Assembly: GCF_026339995.1 (NCBI RefSeq)
Contig: NZ_JAPEPT010000004.1
Location: 186,001 to 250,000, forward strand
DNA from: Streptomyces sp. NBC_01481
GTDB lineage: Bacteria > Actinomycetota > Actinomycetes > Streptomycetales > Streptomycetaceae
Length of the DNA: 64,000 nucleotides
Direction: 5' to 3'
Below, one piece after another: positions 8,970 to 17,705 of this stretch (positions are counted from its first letter, which is position 1; the number at the start of each line of letters is the position of its first letter). The translations under genes and the position numbers were made by a program. The notes below the pieces were generated by a model. That model searched no databases. It was not told the DNA's origin and saw nothing but the letters and a program-made list of their open reading frames with translations.

Positions 8970-9876
8970 TCAGCGATGGGCGACGACGGCGACGGGTGCG
9001 TCGGCGTGGTGCATCACCGCATGGGCTACGTGGCCGATGTTCGCACCGACGGGACTGTGCCGAATACTGCGGCCGACGACCACCAGGTCCGCGGAGGCGG
9101 CCGCATACAGCATTTGCTGAGCGACAGGTCCGACGACGGCCTTCTCGACGACGTTCACCGACGGGTACTTCTCTCGCCAGGGAAGCAGCCGGTCGCTGAG
9201 TGTCCGGGCCACCCGCCGTTGCAGGTCCGATTGGATCTCTCGGATCGATGGCCGGCGCGTAGCTGAAGCCGAGAGGCAGGCTCCAGGCGTGGACGACCTG
9301 CAGTGTGCACGCGCGCTGTGCGGCCTCGTCGAAGGCGAAGGCAAGGAGCCCGTCGCAGGACTGATCGATGTCCACGCCGACCACCACGTCCGGGTACGGG
9401 CCCGTGCCCTCGACCGGTTCGTCGCCGGTGCGCGGACCGGTCTCCCCCTTGCCCTTCGAAGGGGCGGCCCTGACGAGTACCACGGGCCGTTCCGTGGCAG
9501 TGATCGTTGCCATGGCGACGGAACCGATGAGAGAGCCCGGCACACCCGTCAGCCGGCGCGAGCCGATCACCAGCATCTCCGCCTTCGAAGCCTCGGCGGG
9601 CAGGGAGGCCGCGGGCCGCCCGGACAGCCGGCTTGTGGTGATCTCCAGGCCCGGATGGCGCTTTCGCAGTTCGTCGGAGGTGCGGCTCAGGAGGGTGTCG
9701 GCCTATCGGCGCTGTTCATCCGGGCTGACCAGGCGGACCACGGCCGTCGTGGGCCAATCGTCCGCATGGACGAGGTGCAGGCTGTCTCGGCGCAACGCGG
9801 CCTCACATGCCGCCCAATGGGCCGCGGCGATGCTTTGCGGCGAGCCGTCCAGGCGCGCAGTGACGGTTCCAGTCAT
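8970..9876 (-). pseudogene. Tandem-Usp universal stress protein, amber codon plus frameshift
   Basis: The reading frame begins at ATG 9876 with an excellent AAGGAGGT site 6-7 bases upstream. It encodes TGTVTARLDGSPQSIAAAHWA…, a first Usp domain. A TAG at 9703-9705 interrupts it after DEQRR, but the same frame continues beyond with ADTLLSRTSDELRKRHPG and MLVIGSRRLTGVPGSLIGSV, normal Usp sequence. The second domain (YPDVVVGVDIDQSCDG…) reads to SYAPAIDP, then must shift frame near 9245-9255 to continue as IREIQSDLQRRVARTLSDR … ADLVVVGRSIRHSPVG and end at 8970. Two independent lesions make it a pseudogene unless there are sequencing errors. Confidence 0.85.
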
Positions 9877-9923
9877 GGTAGGGACCTCCTTCGGCCCGCT
9901 CGCGCCGATCCGAACAGGTCCGC

Positions 9924-10529
9924 TCAGGGCACCGGCATATCCACATCGATATCTGCCACCACGTTCACGACGCCCGGCACTGCCCGCGCGGCCCGGGCGA
10001 GCACGTCCGGAAGTGAGGTATCGGAGACCGTGCCGGACAGAGTGACGAGCCCGTCCTCGACATGCACGTGTACCGTTCCTGAGCCGACCGGGACCAGCTG
10101 CGCGACCAGCTCGCTTCGTACCTCCTCCGCGATGTCGGCGTCGGGACGGAGATAGATCTTCAGCAGATCGCCACGGCTGACGACACCCACGAGATGACCC
10201 GCGCCGTCGACGACGGGGAGCCGCTTGAGATGCCCGCGCGCCATCAGCCGAGCGGCTCCGGCAACCGTCGCGTCGGCTGACACCGTCATTGCCGGAGCGG
10301 TCATCAGCTGACGTGCCGTCACCGCCCCTGACCTGTCGTCCCCCTGTGCCTTTACCAGCAGATCGGCCTCGGAGACCACGCCCGCGACGCGACCGTCGCC
10401 CATGAGAACAGGCAGGGCGCTGATCCGCCACTGCCGCATGCTCTCGACCATTTCCTTGATCGGCGCATCGGGGCCAACCGCGATCACCGCGTGGGTCATC
10501 ACGTCACCGACAGTTCGCAGATGCTTCAT
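9924..10529 (-). CDS. CBS-CBS-BON domain protein
   Basis: The 201-residue protein has a first CBS motif at about residues 8-60 (VGDVMTHAVIAVGPDAPIKE … LPVLMGDGRVAGVVSEADLL), a second at about 70-123 (ARQLMTAPAMTVSADATVA … GVVSRGDLL) and a BON domain at about 133-197 (GTVHVHVEDGLVTLSGTV … VVNVVADID). CBS pairs bind adenine nucleotides; BON domains bind lipid or phosphoinositide-like surfaces. Genes of this architecture are typical of actinobacterial stress/hypoxia islands beside Usp genes. It lies upstream of, and co-directional with, the broken Usp gene, 47 bp away. The precise role is unknown. Confidence 0.88.
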   Translation of the reverse strand: MKHLRTVGDVMTHAVIAVGPDAPIKEMVESMRQWRISALPVLMGDGRVAGVVSEADLLVKAQGDDRSGAVTARQLMTAPAMTVSADATVAGAARLMARGHLKRLPVVDGAGHLVGVVSRGDLLKIYLRPDADIAEEVRSELVAQLVPVGSGTVHVHVEDGLVTLSGTVSDTSLPDVLARAARAVPGVVNVVADIDVDMPVP

Positions 10530-10678
10530 GACCGACCTTTCGCAGCGGTCCGCGATTCTTTGTCATGAGCGTCCGTCACGAGCCGTACGACGGGTAGGGC
10601 CGACCGGGAACGACTGGAGGGCCGTTCGGACCTCGGTCCGCCCGATCGGCCTCTGCCAAGCGGGCTGCGGCCTGAGGG

Positions 10679-10945
10679 TCAAGGCTTGGTGGGTGGACCG
10701 GAGGCGTGCAGCGTGGCGAGGCGTCGGCGGTACTCCTCGTCGTCGATCTCGCCACGTGCGAACCGTTTGGCAAGCACCTGCTCCGGTGACGGCACGCTCG
10801 GACTGTGGGTGTGCTCGGGAGTCTGGCCCAGGGCGCGGAAGAGAAGAACGACAGCGATGATGATCAGCACCCAGAACAGGATCATGCTGGCCGCCATGGC
10901 GAACCAGCCCCAGCCGCTGACGTCGTGGTCGAACCAGAACATCAT
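10679..10945 (-). CDS. Small SHOCT-domain membrane protein
   Basis: The product has an N-terminal MMFWFDHDVSGWGWFAMAASM, one strong membrane helix (ILFWVLIIIAVVLLFRAL) and a C-terminal SHOCT motif (SPEQVLAKRFARGEIDDEEYRRRLATL). The SHOCT domain (short C-terminal domain) mediates oligomerisation in many small bacterial proteins. I place the start at the ATG pair near 10945 because GGGGA lies upstream; the frame is open back to an ATG at 11008, which has no clear ribosome binding site. It is a typical companion of stress islands in streptomycetes; its function is not known. Confidence 0.75.
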   Translation of the reverse strand: MMFWFDHDVSGWGWFAMAASMILFWVLIIIAVVLLFRALGQTPEHTHSPSVPSPEQVLAKRFARGEIDDEEYRRRLATLHASGPPTKP

Positions 10946-11008
10946 CACGATCACGTCCCCAGTCACTCGGACGGCAGGTGCGGACCCGTGCTGTCCGGCA
11001 TGGCTCAT

Positions 11009-11499
11009 GCGTCACTGGCATCGTCGCTGGATGTTGGCCGTTGGTCCATAGTCCACTGGTCCCGGGTCGTTGGGCCGGTCAGCCTTGTGATTTCGGCTGC
11101 GGGATGGCGCGGCAGACCAGTTCTTGGCTGTCGACCACCCTCAGGTCGCCCACGCGGTCGATCCACTCGGCCGCGGGACCGGGCGCGAATCGACCCCCAG
11201 GTCGGGCCAGCTCTTTCTGATGAACTCCGGCGTGAACAATCCACGCCCATGACAGAGGTACTGTCACGAGGCGCACGCCGCCTCAATGCGAGCAGGTGCG
11301 CGCCCCCCGGACTCGACGTGCCGCGTAGTCTCCGGGTCCGGCAGCTGACCAACCGGATGGAACGTGCGGTCGGGGTTCACCAAGCAGGGTGAACCGTATC
11401 CGTTGCGAGACCTTCAGCCGCTGTCGCGCTCGGCCCAGGCCGAAAGCCCCGCGCTCGTCCGCTGTCGAGCATGCTCGAAACAGCAGTCCGTCCACGACC
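11009..11499. other. Gene-poor stretch, possibly degraded coding DNA
   Basis: No gene can be supported in these about 490 bp. A minus-strand frame at 11079-11276 ends in a plausible globular segment (EWIDRVGDLRVVDSQELV), but I know no family for it and it has no good ribosome binding site. The sequence has normal high GC and no clear repeats. It may be eroded coding DNA from the island to the left. Confidence 0.35.
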
Positions 11500-12117
11500 T
11501 CACAGGCTCGCGAGGAGGCAGTCGAGCGGTGGCGGTGTCCGGTCCGGTACGAGGGCCTCGACAAGAAGACGGCCATAGCGGATCTTGCGGCCCTTCTTTG
11601 TACCCAGGAAGCGCCGCACCTGCTGATGCCGGGGCCGGCCTTGCTGTGCGGGCTGGCGCTGGAAGGTCTGCCAGGCGCGGAAGTCGCCCTCGGCGCGGAG
11701 GATCTCCTCGACTCGTGCCATGCCGAGCGCCCGGATGAGTTCATCCTCCAGATCCGCGGTGCATACGTAGATGTCCTGGAGCGGGGCCTGCGCCCGCGTC
11801 AGGCCGCGCTCGTAGAAGTCCTGTTCGCCCTCGTCGCACAGTCCAGTCAGGCGCAGACCGAGGCCGGGTGGTCCGAGGAGACCGGCATAGCGGCCGACGC
11901 TCATCGCCCCACCCATCGGCACGACGCACACTCCCTCGGCGGCCAGGTCCCGGCCACGCCGGGCGGCCAGCGCCTCGACGGCCGCGAGATCGCTCAGCCC
12001 TTCCAGGAGCACAGTGGTCCGCACCCCAAGGCTTTCCGCCAGATCGCGCGCAGGCCCGTCGGGACCGCCCGTCGCCCAGCTGGTGACCGCATCCCGGAAC
12101 GCCCTCATGTCCGCCAT
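11500..12117 (-). CDS. TOPRIM-domain nucleotidyltransferase/hydrolase-like protein
   Basis: The 205-residue protein contains a TOPRIM-like core: TVLLEGLSDLAAVEALAARRGRDL (the Glu-containing strand) followed by GVCVVPMGGAMSVGRYAGLLG and LTGLCDEGEQDFYERGL (the DxD-like acidic site), then DIYVCTADLEDELIRALG. This matches the stand-alone TOPRIM/OLD-type proteins common in streptomycetes, thought to act on nucleic acids. No partner such as an OLD ATPase or UvrD-like helicase lies beside it. I chose ATG 12117 (MADMRAF) over the 12138 frame start because homologous proteins begin there. Confidence 0.78.
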   Translation of the reverse strand: MADMRAFRDAVTSWATGGPDGPARDLAESLGVRTTVLLEGLSDLAAVEALAARRGRDLAAEGVCVVPMGGAMSVGRYAGLLGPPGLGLRLTGLCDEGEQDFYERGLTRAQAPLQDIYVCTADLEDELIRALGMARVEEILRAEGDFRAWQTFQRQPAQQGRPRHQQVRRFLGTKKGRKIRYGRLLVEALVPDRTPPPLDCLLASL

Positions 12118-12300
12118 GGGGCGAGTCTGCCCGTCCACCGGTGGTACGGCACGGGATTTTTCGACGGCCTCAGGAGCTGACCGCGATCGATCGGCGACGC
12201 CACGAGCCGCGCCGCAGTCTGTGAATTGGGTCAGCGGGTGAGGCGGTTGCCGAGCTACCAGGTGGGGGCGGTCCCGGCAGGTCGCCCATGAGCGCTAGCT

Positions 12301-12334
12301 GCCCTCTGAGCGGTGAGGTCACCGCTCAGAGGGC
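12301..12334. terminator. Perfect 16-bp hairpin, probable terminator
   Basis: GCCCTCTGAGCGGTGA (12301-12316) is followed after two bases by its exact reverse complement (12319-12334). It lies just downstream of the stop of the minus-strand alpha/beta-hydrolase gene (12398), where a rho-independent-type actinobacterial terminator is expected. Confidence 0.75.
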
Positions 12335-12397
12335 TCAGAAGACCTGGGTGAAGTCGGGCGCGCGGCCGGACGGTCCCCTTCGGCAAGGCGATGCTGC

Positions 12398-13879
12398 TCA
12401 GTCGGTGCAGGTGGTGCCAGGAGGGGGCAGCACGCGGGTGGTCAGGTAGCGGTTGGTGGCCTCCTGGACGCACTTGGAGACCAGGAACATGCTGTAGTCG
12501 TCGCCTTCGTGGCCGAGTACGACGCTGCCGGGCAGTTGGGCGGCCATGGCCGCGCCCGCGCGGTACGGGGCGAGGGCCTGGTGGGTGGACTGGAGGATCA
12601 GTGCGGGCGGTGCGCCGTGGACGCGGGCGCCCGCCTTGACGGGCTTGGCAGGGATGGGCCAGCCGAGGCAGCCCGCGACGGCCTGGTAGGAGCGCACGGC
12701 GCCGCCGAGGTGCGGGGACACGCGGGCGAGTTCCTTTTGCAGCTGGGTGAGCTGGGCGAGGGTGTGCACCGGGCGGGCGTTGTCGAGGCAGGCGGGCACC
12801 TGTACCTGGACCGGGTCGAGGGTGTTGTCCGGGTTGGGGGTGAAGTCCGTCGCGTCGCCGACCTTGGCCTTGACGATGGCCTTCGCCAGCTCCGGCCAGG
12901 TCAGACCGGAGAGGGTCAGGTAGTCCTGGGTGGCCTCGCGGATGTCCTCACCGGTCAGCGGCTGGTGGGCCGTGCCGCCGGTCGGGATCGGATCGCGGTC
13001 GGCACGGGCGACGAGGGCGTCGTACTCGGCCGCGACGTCCTTGCTGTGCAGGGCGCAGTCCTTCGACGTGGCGCACCAGGCGGTGAAGCGGTTGAAGGCC
13101 GACTCGGCGGTGGCCGCCTCCTGGGTGACCCGCGACAGAGGCGAGCCGGTGTCGTCCAGGGCGGTGTCGAGGACCATGGTGCGCAGTCTGCCGGGGTAGA
13201 GCTTGGCGTAGGTGCGACCGAGAAGCGTGCTGTAGTGGATGCCGTACCAGTTCAGCTGCCGTTCGCCCAGCCCGATCCGGACCGCCTCGAAGTCCCGCGC
13301 GGTGCTGGCCTGGTCGACGTGGGCGGTGAGCCGACCGTTGCGGCGCAGGCAGTCTTCGGCGAAGGCCCGGTTGTGGGACACGAGCGCGTTGAACGCGGCC
13401 CGGCCCTGCGGGAAGTGGCTGACTCCGGCGGGCTTGAGCGGTGCGCCGCAAAGGATCGGCGTGCTGTGCCCCACTCCGCGCGGGTCAACCGCGACCAGGT
13501 CGAAGTTCTGGGTCATGGCGCCGGCGAAGTTCGGCATGCCGATGTGCATCGCCAGTCGCAGCTGCTCGATGGAGGAGCCGCCGGCTCCGTCGTTGAGGAG
13601 CAGGGTGCCCTGGCGGTGGGCCCGGTCATCCGCCGGGCGGCGGACCAGGGCGAGGGTGGTGCTGCCGGCGTGGGGCTGGGACCAGTCCACGGGTACCTGG
13701 ATCGATCCGCACTGCATGTGCTTGAAGTCGGTGTCGGCGCAGGCGTGCCAGTCGATGCCCTTGGCGGGGGTTCGGCGGTCGGCGTCCTCGGTCTGCGCGA
13801 GCGCCGGTACGGCGATGATGGTGACTGCGAGCGCGGAGACGGCGGCCATCCAACGGGCGCTTTTCCGGATTCCTGTCAT
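12398..13879 (-). CDS. Secreted alpha/beta-hydrolase-fold protein (SAP/tripeptidyl-aminopeptidase family), degenerate triad
   Basis: The 493-residue protein has a signal peptide (RKSARWMAAVSALAVTIIAVPALAQ) and then the layout of the streptomycete tripeptidyl-aminopeptidase/SAP family: DWSQP at about 65, NDGAGGSS oxyanion region, DLVAVDPRGVGHSTP at about 127-141 and a C-terminal SAP-like segment ending with two conserved Cys. The nucleophile elbow, GISYGT in relatives, reads GIHYST (H215). The Asp-bearing GxxDxxTP motif reads STHQALAP, and the GHG histidine region reads EGDDYS. All three catalytic positions therefore appear substituted. The start ATG 13879 follows AAGGAAG. A 320-bp spacer separates it from the carotenoid oxygenase. 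It may be a binding pseudo-enzyme. Confidence 0.82.
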   Translation of the reverse strand: MTGIRKSARWMAAVSALAVTIIAVPALAQTEDADRRTPAKGIDWHACADTDFKHMQCGSIQVPVDWSQPHAGSTTLALVRRPADDRAHRQGTLLLNDGAGGSSIEQLRLAMHIGMPNFAGAMTQNFDLVAVDPRGVGHSTPILCGAPLKPAGVSHFPQGRAAFNALVSHNRAFAEDCLRRNGRLTAHVDQASTARDFEAVRIGLGERQLNWYGIHYSTLLGRTYAKLYPGRLRTMVLDTALDDTGSPLSRVTQEAATAESAFNRFTAWCATSKDCALHSKDVAAEYDALVARADRDPIPTGGTAHQPLTGEDIREATQDYLTLSGLTWPELAKAIVKAKVGDATDFTPNPDNTLDPVQVQVPACLDNARPVHTLAQLTQLQKELARVSPHLGGAVRSYQAVAGCLGWPIPAKPVKAGARVHGAPPALILQSTHQALAPYRAGAAMAAQLPGSVVLGHEGDDYSMFLVSKCVQEATNRYLTTRVLPPPGTTCTD

Positions 13880-14200
13880 GTCGACTTCCTTGGTCGTGTG
13901 CCTCGGCCTGTGGGGGTTCGAGGCGTTGTTCGGGGTGCTCCGGGAGGAGGCGGGGCCAGGGGAAACGGCGACGCTCACGGAGCTGTGGGTGGTGCCGAGC
14001 CGTGAGCGTCTCGCGGGCCGGCAGCTGCCTTGGTAGGGGCGTTTCGGCGGCGTGCGGTTGTCCGATGTGCGCCTCGCGAGTCGGCGGCGTCGGAGCACAC
14101 GAGCGGCTTCAGCGGGTCGGCAGCTCCCGTTCGGGCTCCGGGGGAGTCAGCCCTGCGTAAAAACGCCGCCGGTGGAGCTGAGGTGCGTCTTCGCTGTGGT
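13880..14200. promoter_or_regulatory. Upstream region of the hydrolase gene with a 10-bp inverted repeat
   Basis: This 321-bp gap precedes the minus-strand hydrolase gene. ACGCTCACGG at 13971-13980 and its exact complement CCGTGAGCGT at 14000-14009 flank a 19-base spacer, about 90-130 bp upstream of the ATG at 13879. This is either a dimeric operator or a hairpin. No coding region was found here. Confidence 0.45.
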
Positions 14201-15565
<1,365 letters not shown>

Positions 15566-15601
15566 GGCAGGAATCTCCTTCAGTGGATGTGATGCCCTTT
15601 G

Positions 15602-16042
15602 TCAGGCAACTTGTTCGGCACGGGACTTGAGGTGGGAAAGCCAGTTCTCCAGGGAGTCGTGGAGGGCCTTGCCGAGGTGGTCGGCCGCAGCTTCGACCGG
15701 GGCGCCGCTCCAGGACTCCTCGGTGCGGACGGTGACGTGGTCGCCGTTCTGCTCGAACGTCCACACGTGAATGCCGGTGATGCCGTCGGCGGGGCCGCCC
15801 CACACGATCCGCTCGCCGGGGACCAGTTCGTACACGGTGGAGGTGATCTCCAGGCCGTGGGTCCGCCAGCTGAAGGAGTTGCCGGGCATCAGGGGGCCGT
15901 TGAGCTCAGCCTCGTCGATGTCCGTGTTCCAGGTGGGCCAGGACGCGATGTCGGTGTGCAGCTCCCACACCGTCGCGAGCGGGGCGTCGATCTCGGTGCT
16001 CAGGCGGACGACGACGGGGGCGGTCTCGTCGATGGTGACCAT
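15602..16042 (-). CDS. SRPBCC (START-like) family protein
   Basis: The 146-residue protein has the SRPBCC fold signature: strand VVVRLSTEIDAPLATVWELHTDIASWPTWNTDI at the start, EITSTVYELVPGERIVWGG in the middle and a long C-terminal helix (HLGKALHDSLENWLSHLKSRAEQ). Members bind hydrophobic ligands and include polyketide aromatases/cyclases as well as lipid-binding proteins. Between the exporter and the carotenoid oxygenase it may bind or cyclise the hydrophobic product of the locus; this is inference from context. ATG 16042 is preceded by GAGAGAGGAAC. Confidence 0.85.
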   Translation of the reverse strand: MVTIDETAPVVVRLSTEIDAPLATVWELHTDIASWPTWNTDIDEAELNGPLMPGNSFSWRTHGLEITSTVYELVPGERIVWGGPADGITGIHVWTFEQNGDHVTVRTEESWSGAPVEAAADHLGKALHDSLENWLSHLKSRAEQVA

Positions 16043-16099
16043 GGCTGTGGGTTCCTCTCTCTGGATGACATGTTTCGGTGGCGCGGCTGATCCGTCGGT

Positions 16100-17590
16100 T
16101 CAGCCGGATTCAGGAGATTCGGGCGGGTTGCGGTCGGAAACCGGGCCGGTGGAGGTGGTTGCGGTCCGCTGGCTGGTGCAGCGGGTGAGGAGCAGCGCGA
16201 GGAGGGCCGTTGCGACCAGGACCGCGGCGGCGACGGTGAAGACGGTGCGGTAGCCGGCGGTGAGGGCTTCCAGATGGGGCTGATGGGTGGACGCGTGGGC
16301 GGTGACGGAGCCGGCCAGGGTGGCCAGGGCGGCGAGGCCGACAGCGCCGCCGACCTGGCGGGTGGTGTTCACCAGGCCGCCGGCCAGGCCCGCGTCCTCC
16401 CGTGGGACGCCGTCCACGGCGAGCGCCGTGAGCTGGACGAAGGCGATGCTGAGGCCCAGGCCGATCAGGATGCTCGGGCCGAGGAGGTCGGCGAGGTAGC
16501 TGCCGTGGGCGCTGATCCGTGACAGCCACATCAGGCCCGCGGCCTCGGTGAGCAGGGCCGCGGTCACGGTCGCGCGGGCCCCGATGTGCCGGGAGATGCG
16601 CGACGCGAGGGCGGCGCCGAGCATATTGGCGCCGGCGAGCGGGAGTTGTCCCGCTCCGGTGGCCAAGGGGCTGGATCCCAGGACCTGCTGCTGGTAGAGC
16701 GGCAGGAAGAAGAACAGGGCGATCCACACCGAACCCAGCAGCGCCATCAGCAGGTTGCCCGCGGCGACCTGGCCCGTAGTGAACAGACGCGGCGGTATCA
16801 GTGCGTTCGGACGGGGGCGCTCGATCACGGCGAAGACCGTGAGCAGCGTGGCGGCGGCCCCGAGGGCGCCCAGCACCCGGCCGTCGGTCCAGCCGGCGCC
16901 GCGTGCGGTGGTCAGGCTCCAGACCAGGCAGGTCAGGGCGAGAGTGACGGTGGCCGTGCCCAGCAGGTCAAACCGCCCGGACTTCTGTCCGGGCGCCCGT
17001 GGCACGAGCGCAGCCACGGCGGCCAGGACCACCGCCGCCCCGAGCGCGACCGAGTGGAAGATCCAGGGCCAGCCCCACGCCTGCGTGAGCACACCCCCCA
17101 GCAGGACGCCGCCCGCGCCTCCCGCGCCGGAGACGGCCCCCCACACCCCCAGTGCCTTGCCACGCCCCGGGCCGGAGGGGAACTGGTCCATCGTCAGGGC
17201 GAGCGCGGCCGGGGCGATTGCCGCGGCGGCAAGGCCCTGAACGGCGCGAGCGTTGATCAGCACGCCCGGAGCAGTTGCCAGTCCCGCCGACAGCGAAGCC
17301 GCGGCGAACAACGCCAGCCCGGCGATCAGCACCCGACGGCGGCCGAGGAGGTCGGCCGCCCTCCCGCCCGCCAGGAGCAGTGCCCCGAACGCCAGGCCGT
17401 AGGCGTTGACCACCCAGGTGGTCCCGCCGTCCGACAGCCCGACTCCGGCGCGGATCTGCGGAAGCGCCACATTGACGATCGAGGTGGCGAGCATGACGGT
17501 GAACTGCGCCGCGGCGAGTGCCGCGAGCACGGCTCCCGGCCGGCGTGCTTGGAGTGCTGCCTGGTTCGTCTGCGTGCCTGCAACGTTCAT
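16100..17590 (-). CDS. MFS drug/metabolite exporter (DHA2, 14 TM)
   Basis: The 496-residue integral membrane protein has about 14 hydrophobic helices, MFS motif A (GRAADLLGRRRVLIAG) and motif C-like glycine repeats (GAVSGAGGAGGVLLGGVL). This matches the DHA2/QacA-EmrB group of proton-driven exporters. It heads an apparent operon with the SRPBCC and carotenoid-oxygenase genes (57 and 36 bp spacing) and is probably the export or resistance component. ATG 17590 was chosen since the open frame extends 84 bp further without membrane sequence. Three GTCC(A/G)C repeats at 10-bp period lie 59-84 bp upstream. Confidence 0.88.
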   Translation of the reverse strand: MNVAGTQTNQAALQARRPGAVLAALAAAQFTVMLATSIVNVALPQIRAGVGLSDGGTTWVVNAYGLAFGALLLAGGRAADLLGRRRVLIAGLALFAAASLSAGLATAPGVLINARAVQGLAAAAIAPAALALTMDQFPSGPGRGKALGVWGAVSGAGGAGGVLLGGVLTQAWGWPWIFHSVALGAAVVLAAVAALVPRAPGQKSGRFDLLGTATVTLALTCLVWSLTTARGAGWTDGRVLGALGAAATLLTVFAVIERPRPNALIPPRLFTTGQVAAGNLLMALLGSVWIALFFFLPLYQQQVLGSSPLATGAGQLPLAGANMLGAALASRISRHIGARATVTAALLTEAAGLMWLSRISAHGSYLADLLGPSILIGLGLSIAFVQLTALAVDGVPREDAGLAGGLVNTTRQVGGAVGLAALATLAGSVTAHASTHQPHLEALTAGYRTVFTVAAAVLVATALLALLLTRCTSQRTATTSTGPVSDRNPPESPESG

Positions 17591-17648
17591 GGCGCACAGG
17601 CTCGTGCCGGCCGGTGTCCACTTTCCAGGCCCGACAGGGGCGGGGACT

Positions 17649-17674
17649 GTCCACTGCTGTCCGCAGCCGTCCAC
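17649..17674 (-). promoter_or_regulatory. Three direct repeats with 10-bp period upstream of the exporter operon
   Basis: On the plus strand GTCCAC, GTCCGC and GTCCAC start at 17649, 17659 and 17669, exactly one helical turn apart; a further GTCCAC starts at 17616. The array lies 59-84 bp upstream of the exporter ATG and 32 bp past the regulator stop. In-phase short direct repeats like these resemble activator sites of SARP-type regulators. The cognate protein is not shown by sequence. Confidence 0.5.
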
Positions 17675-17705
17675 TCGCCTCTGCCGAAGCGTGCGGCTTC
17701 GGTTG

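Noticed and set aside
8791..9576. Minus-strand 261-residue open frame as a separate gene
   Set aside because: It is the middle of the broken tandem-Usp gene, opened by an internal Met, and its last third is out of frame with the Usp sequence.
11079..11276. 65-residue minus-strand open frame as a gene
   Set aside because: No family match known to me, weak start region; kept only as possible eroded coding DNA.
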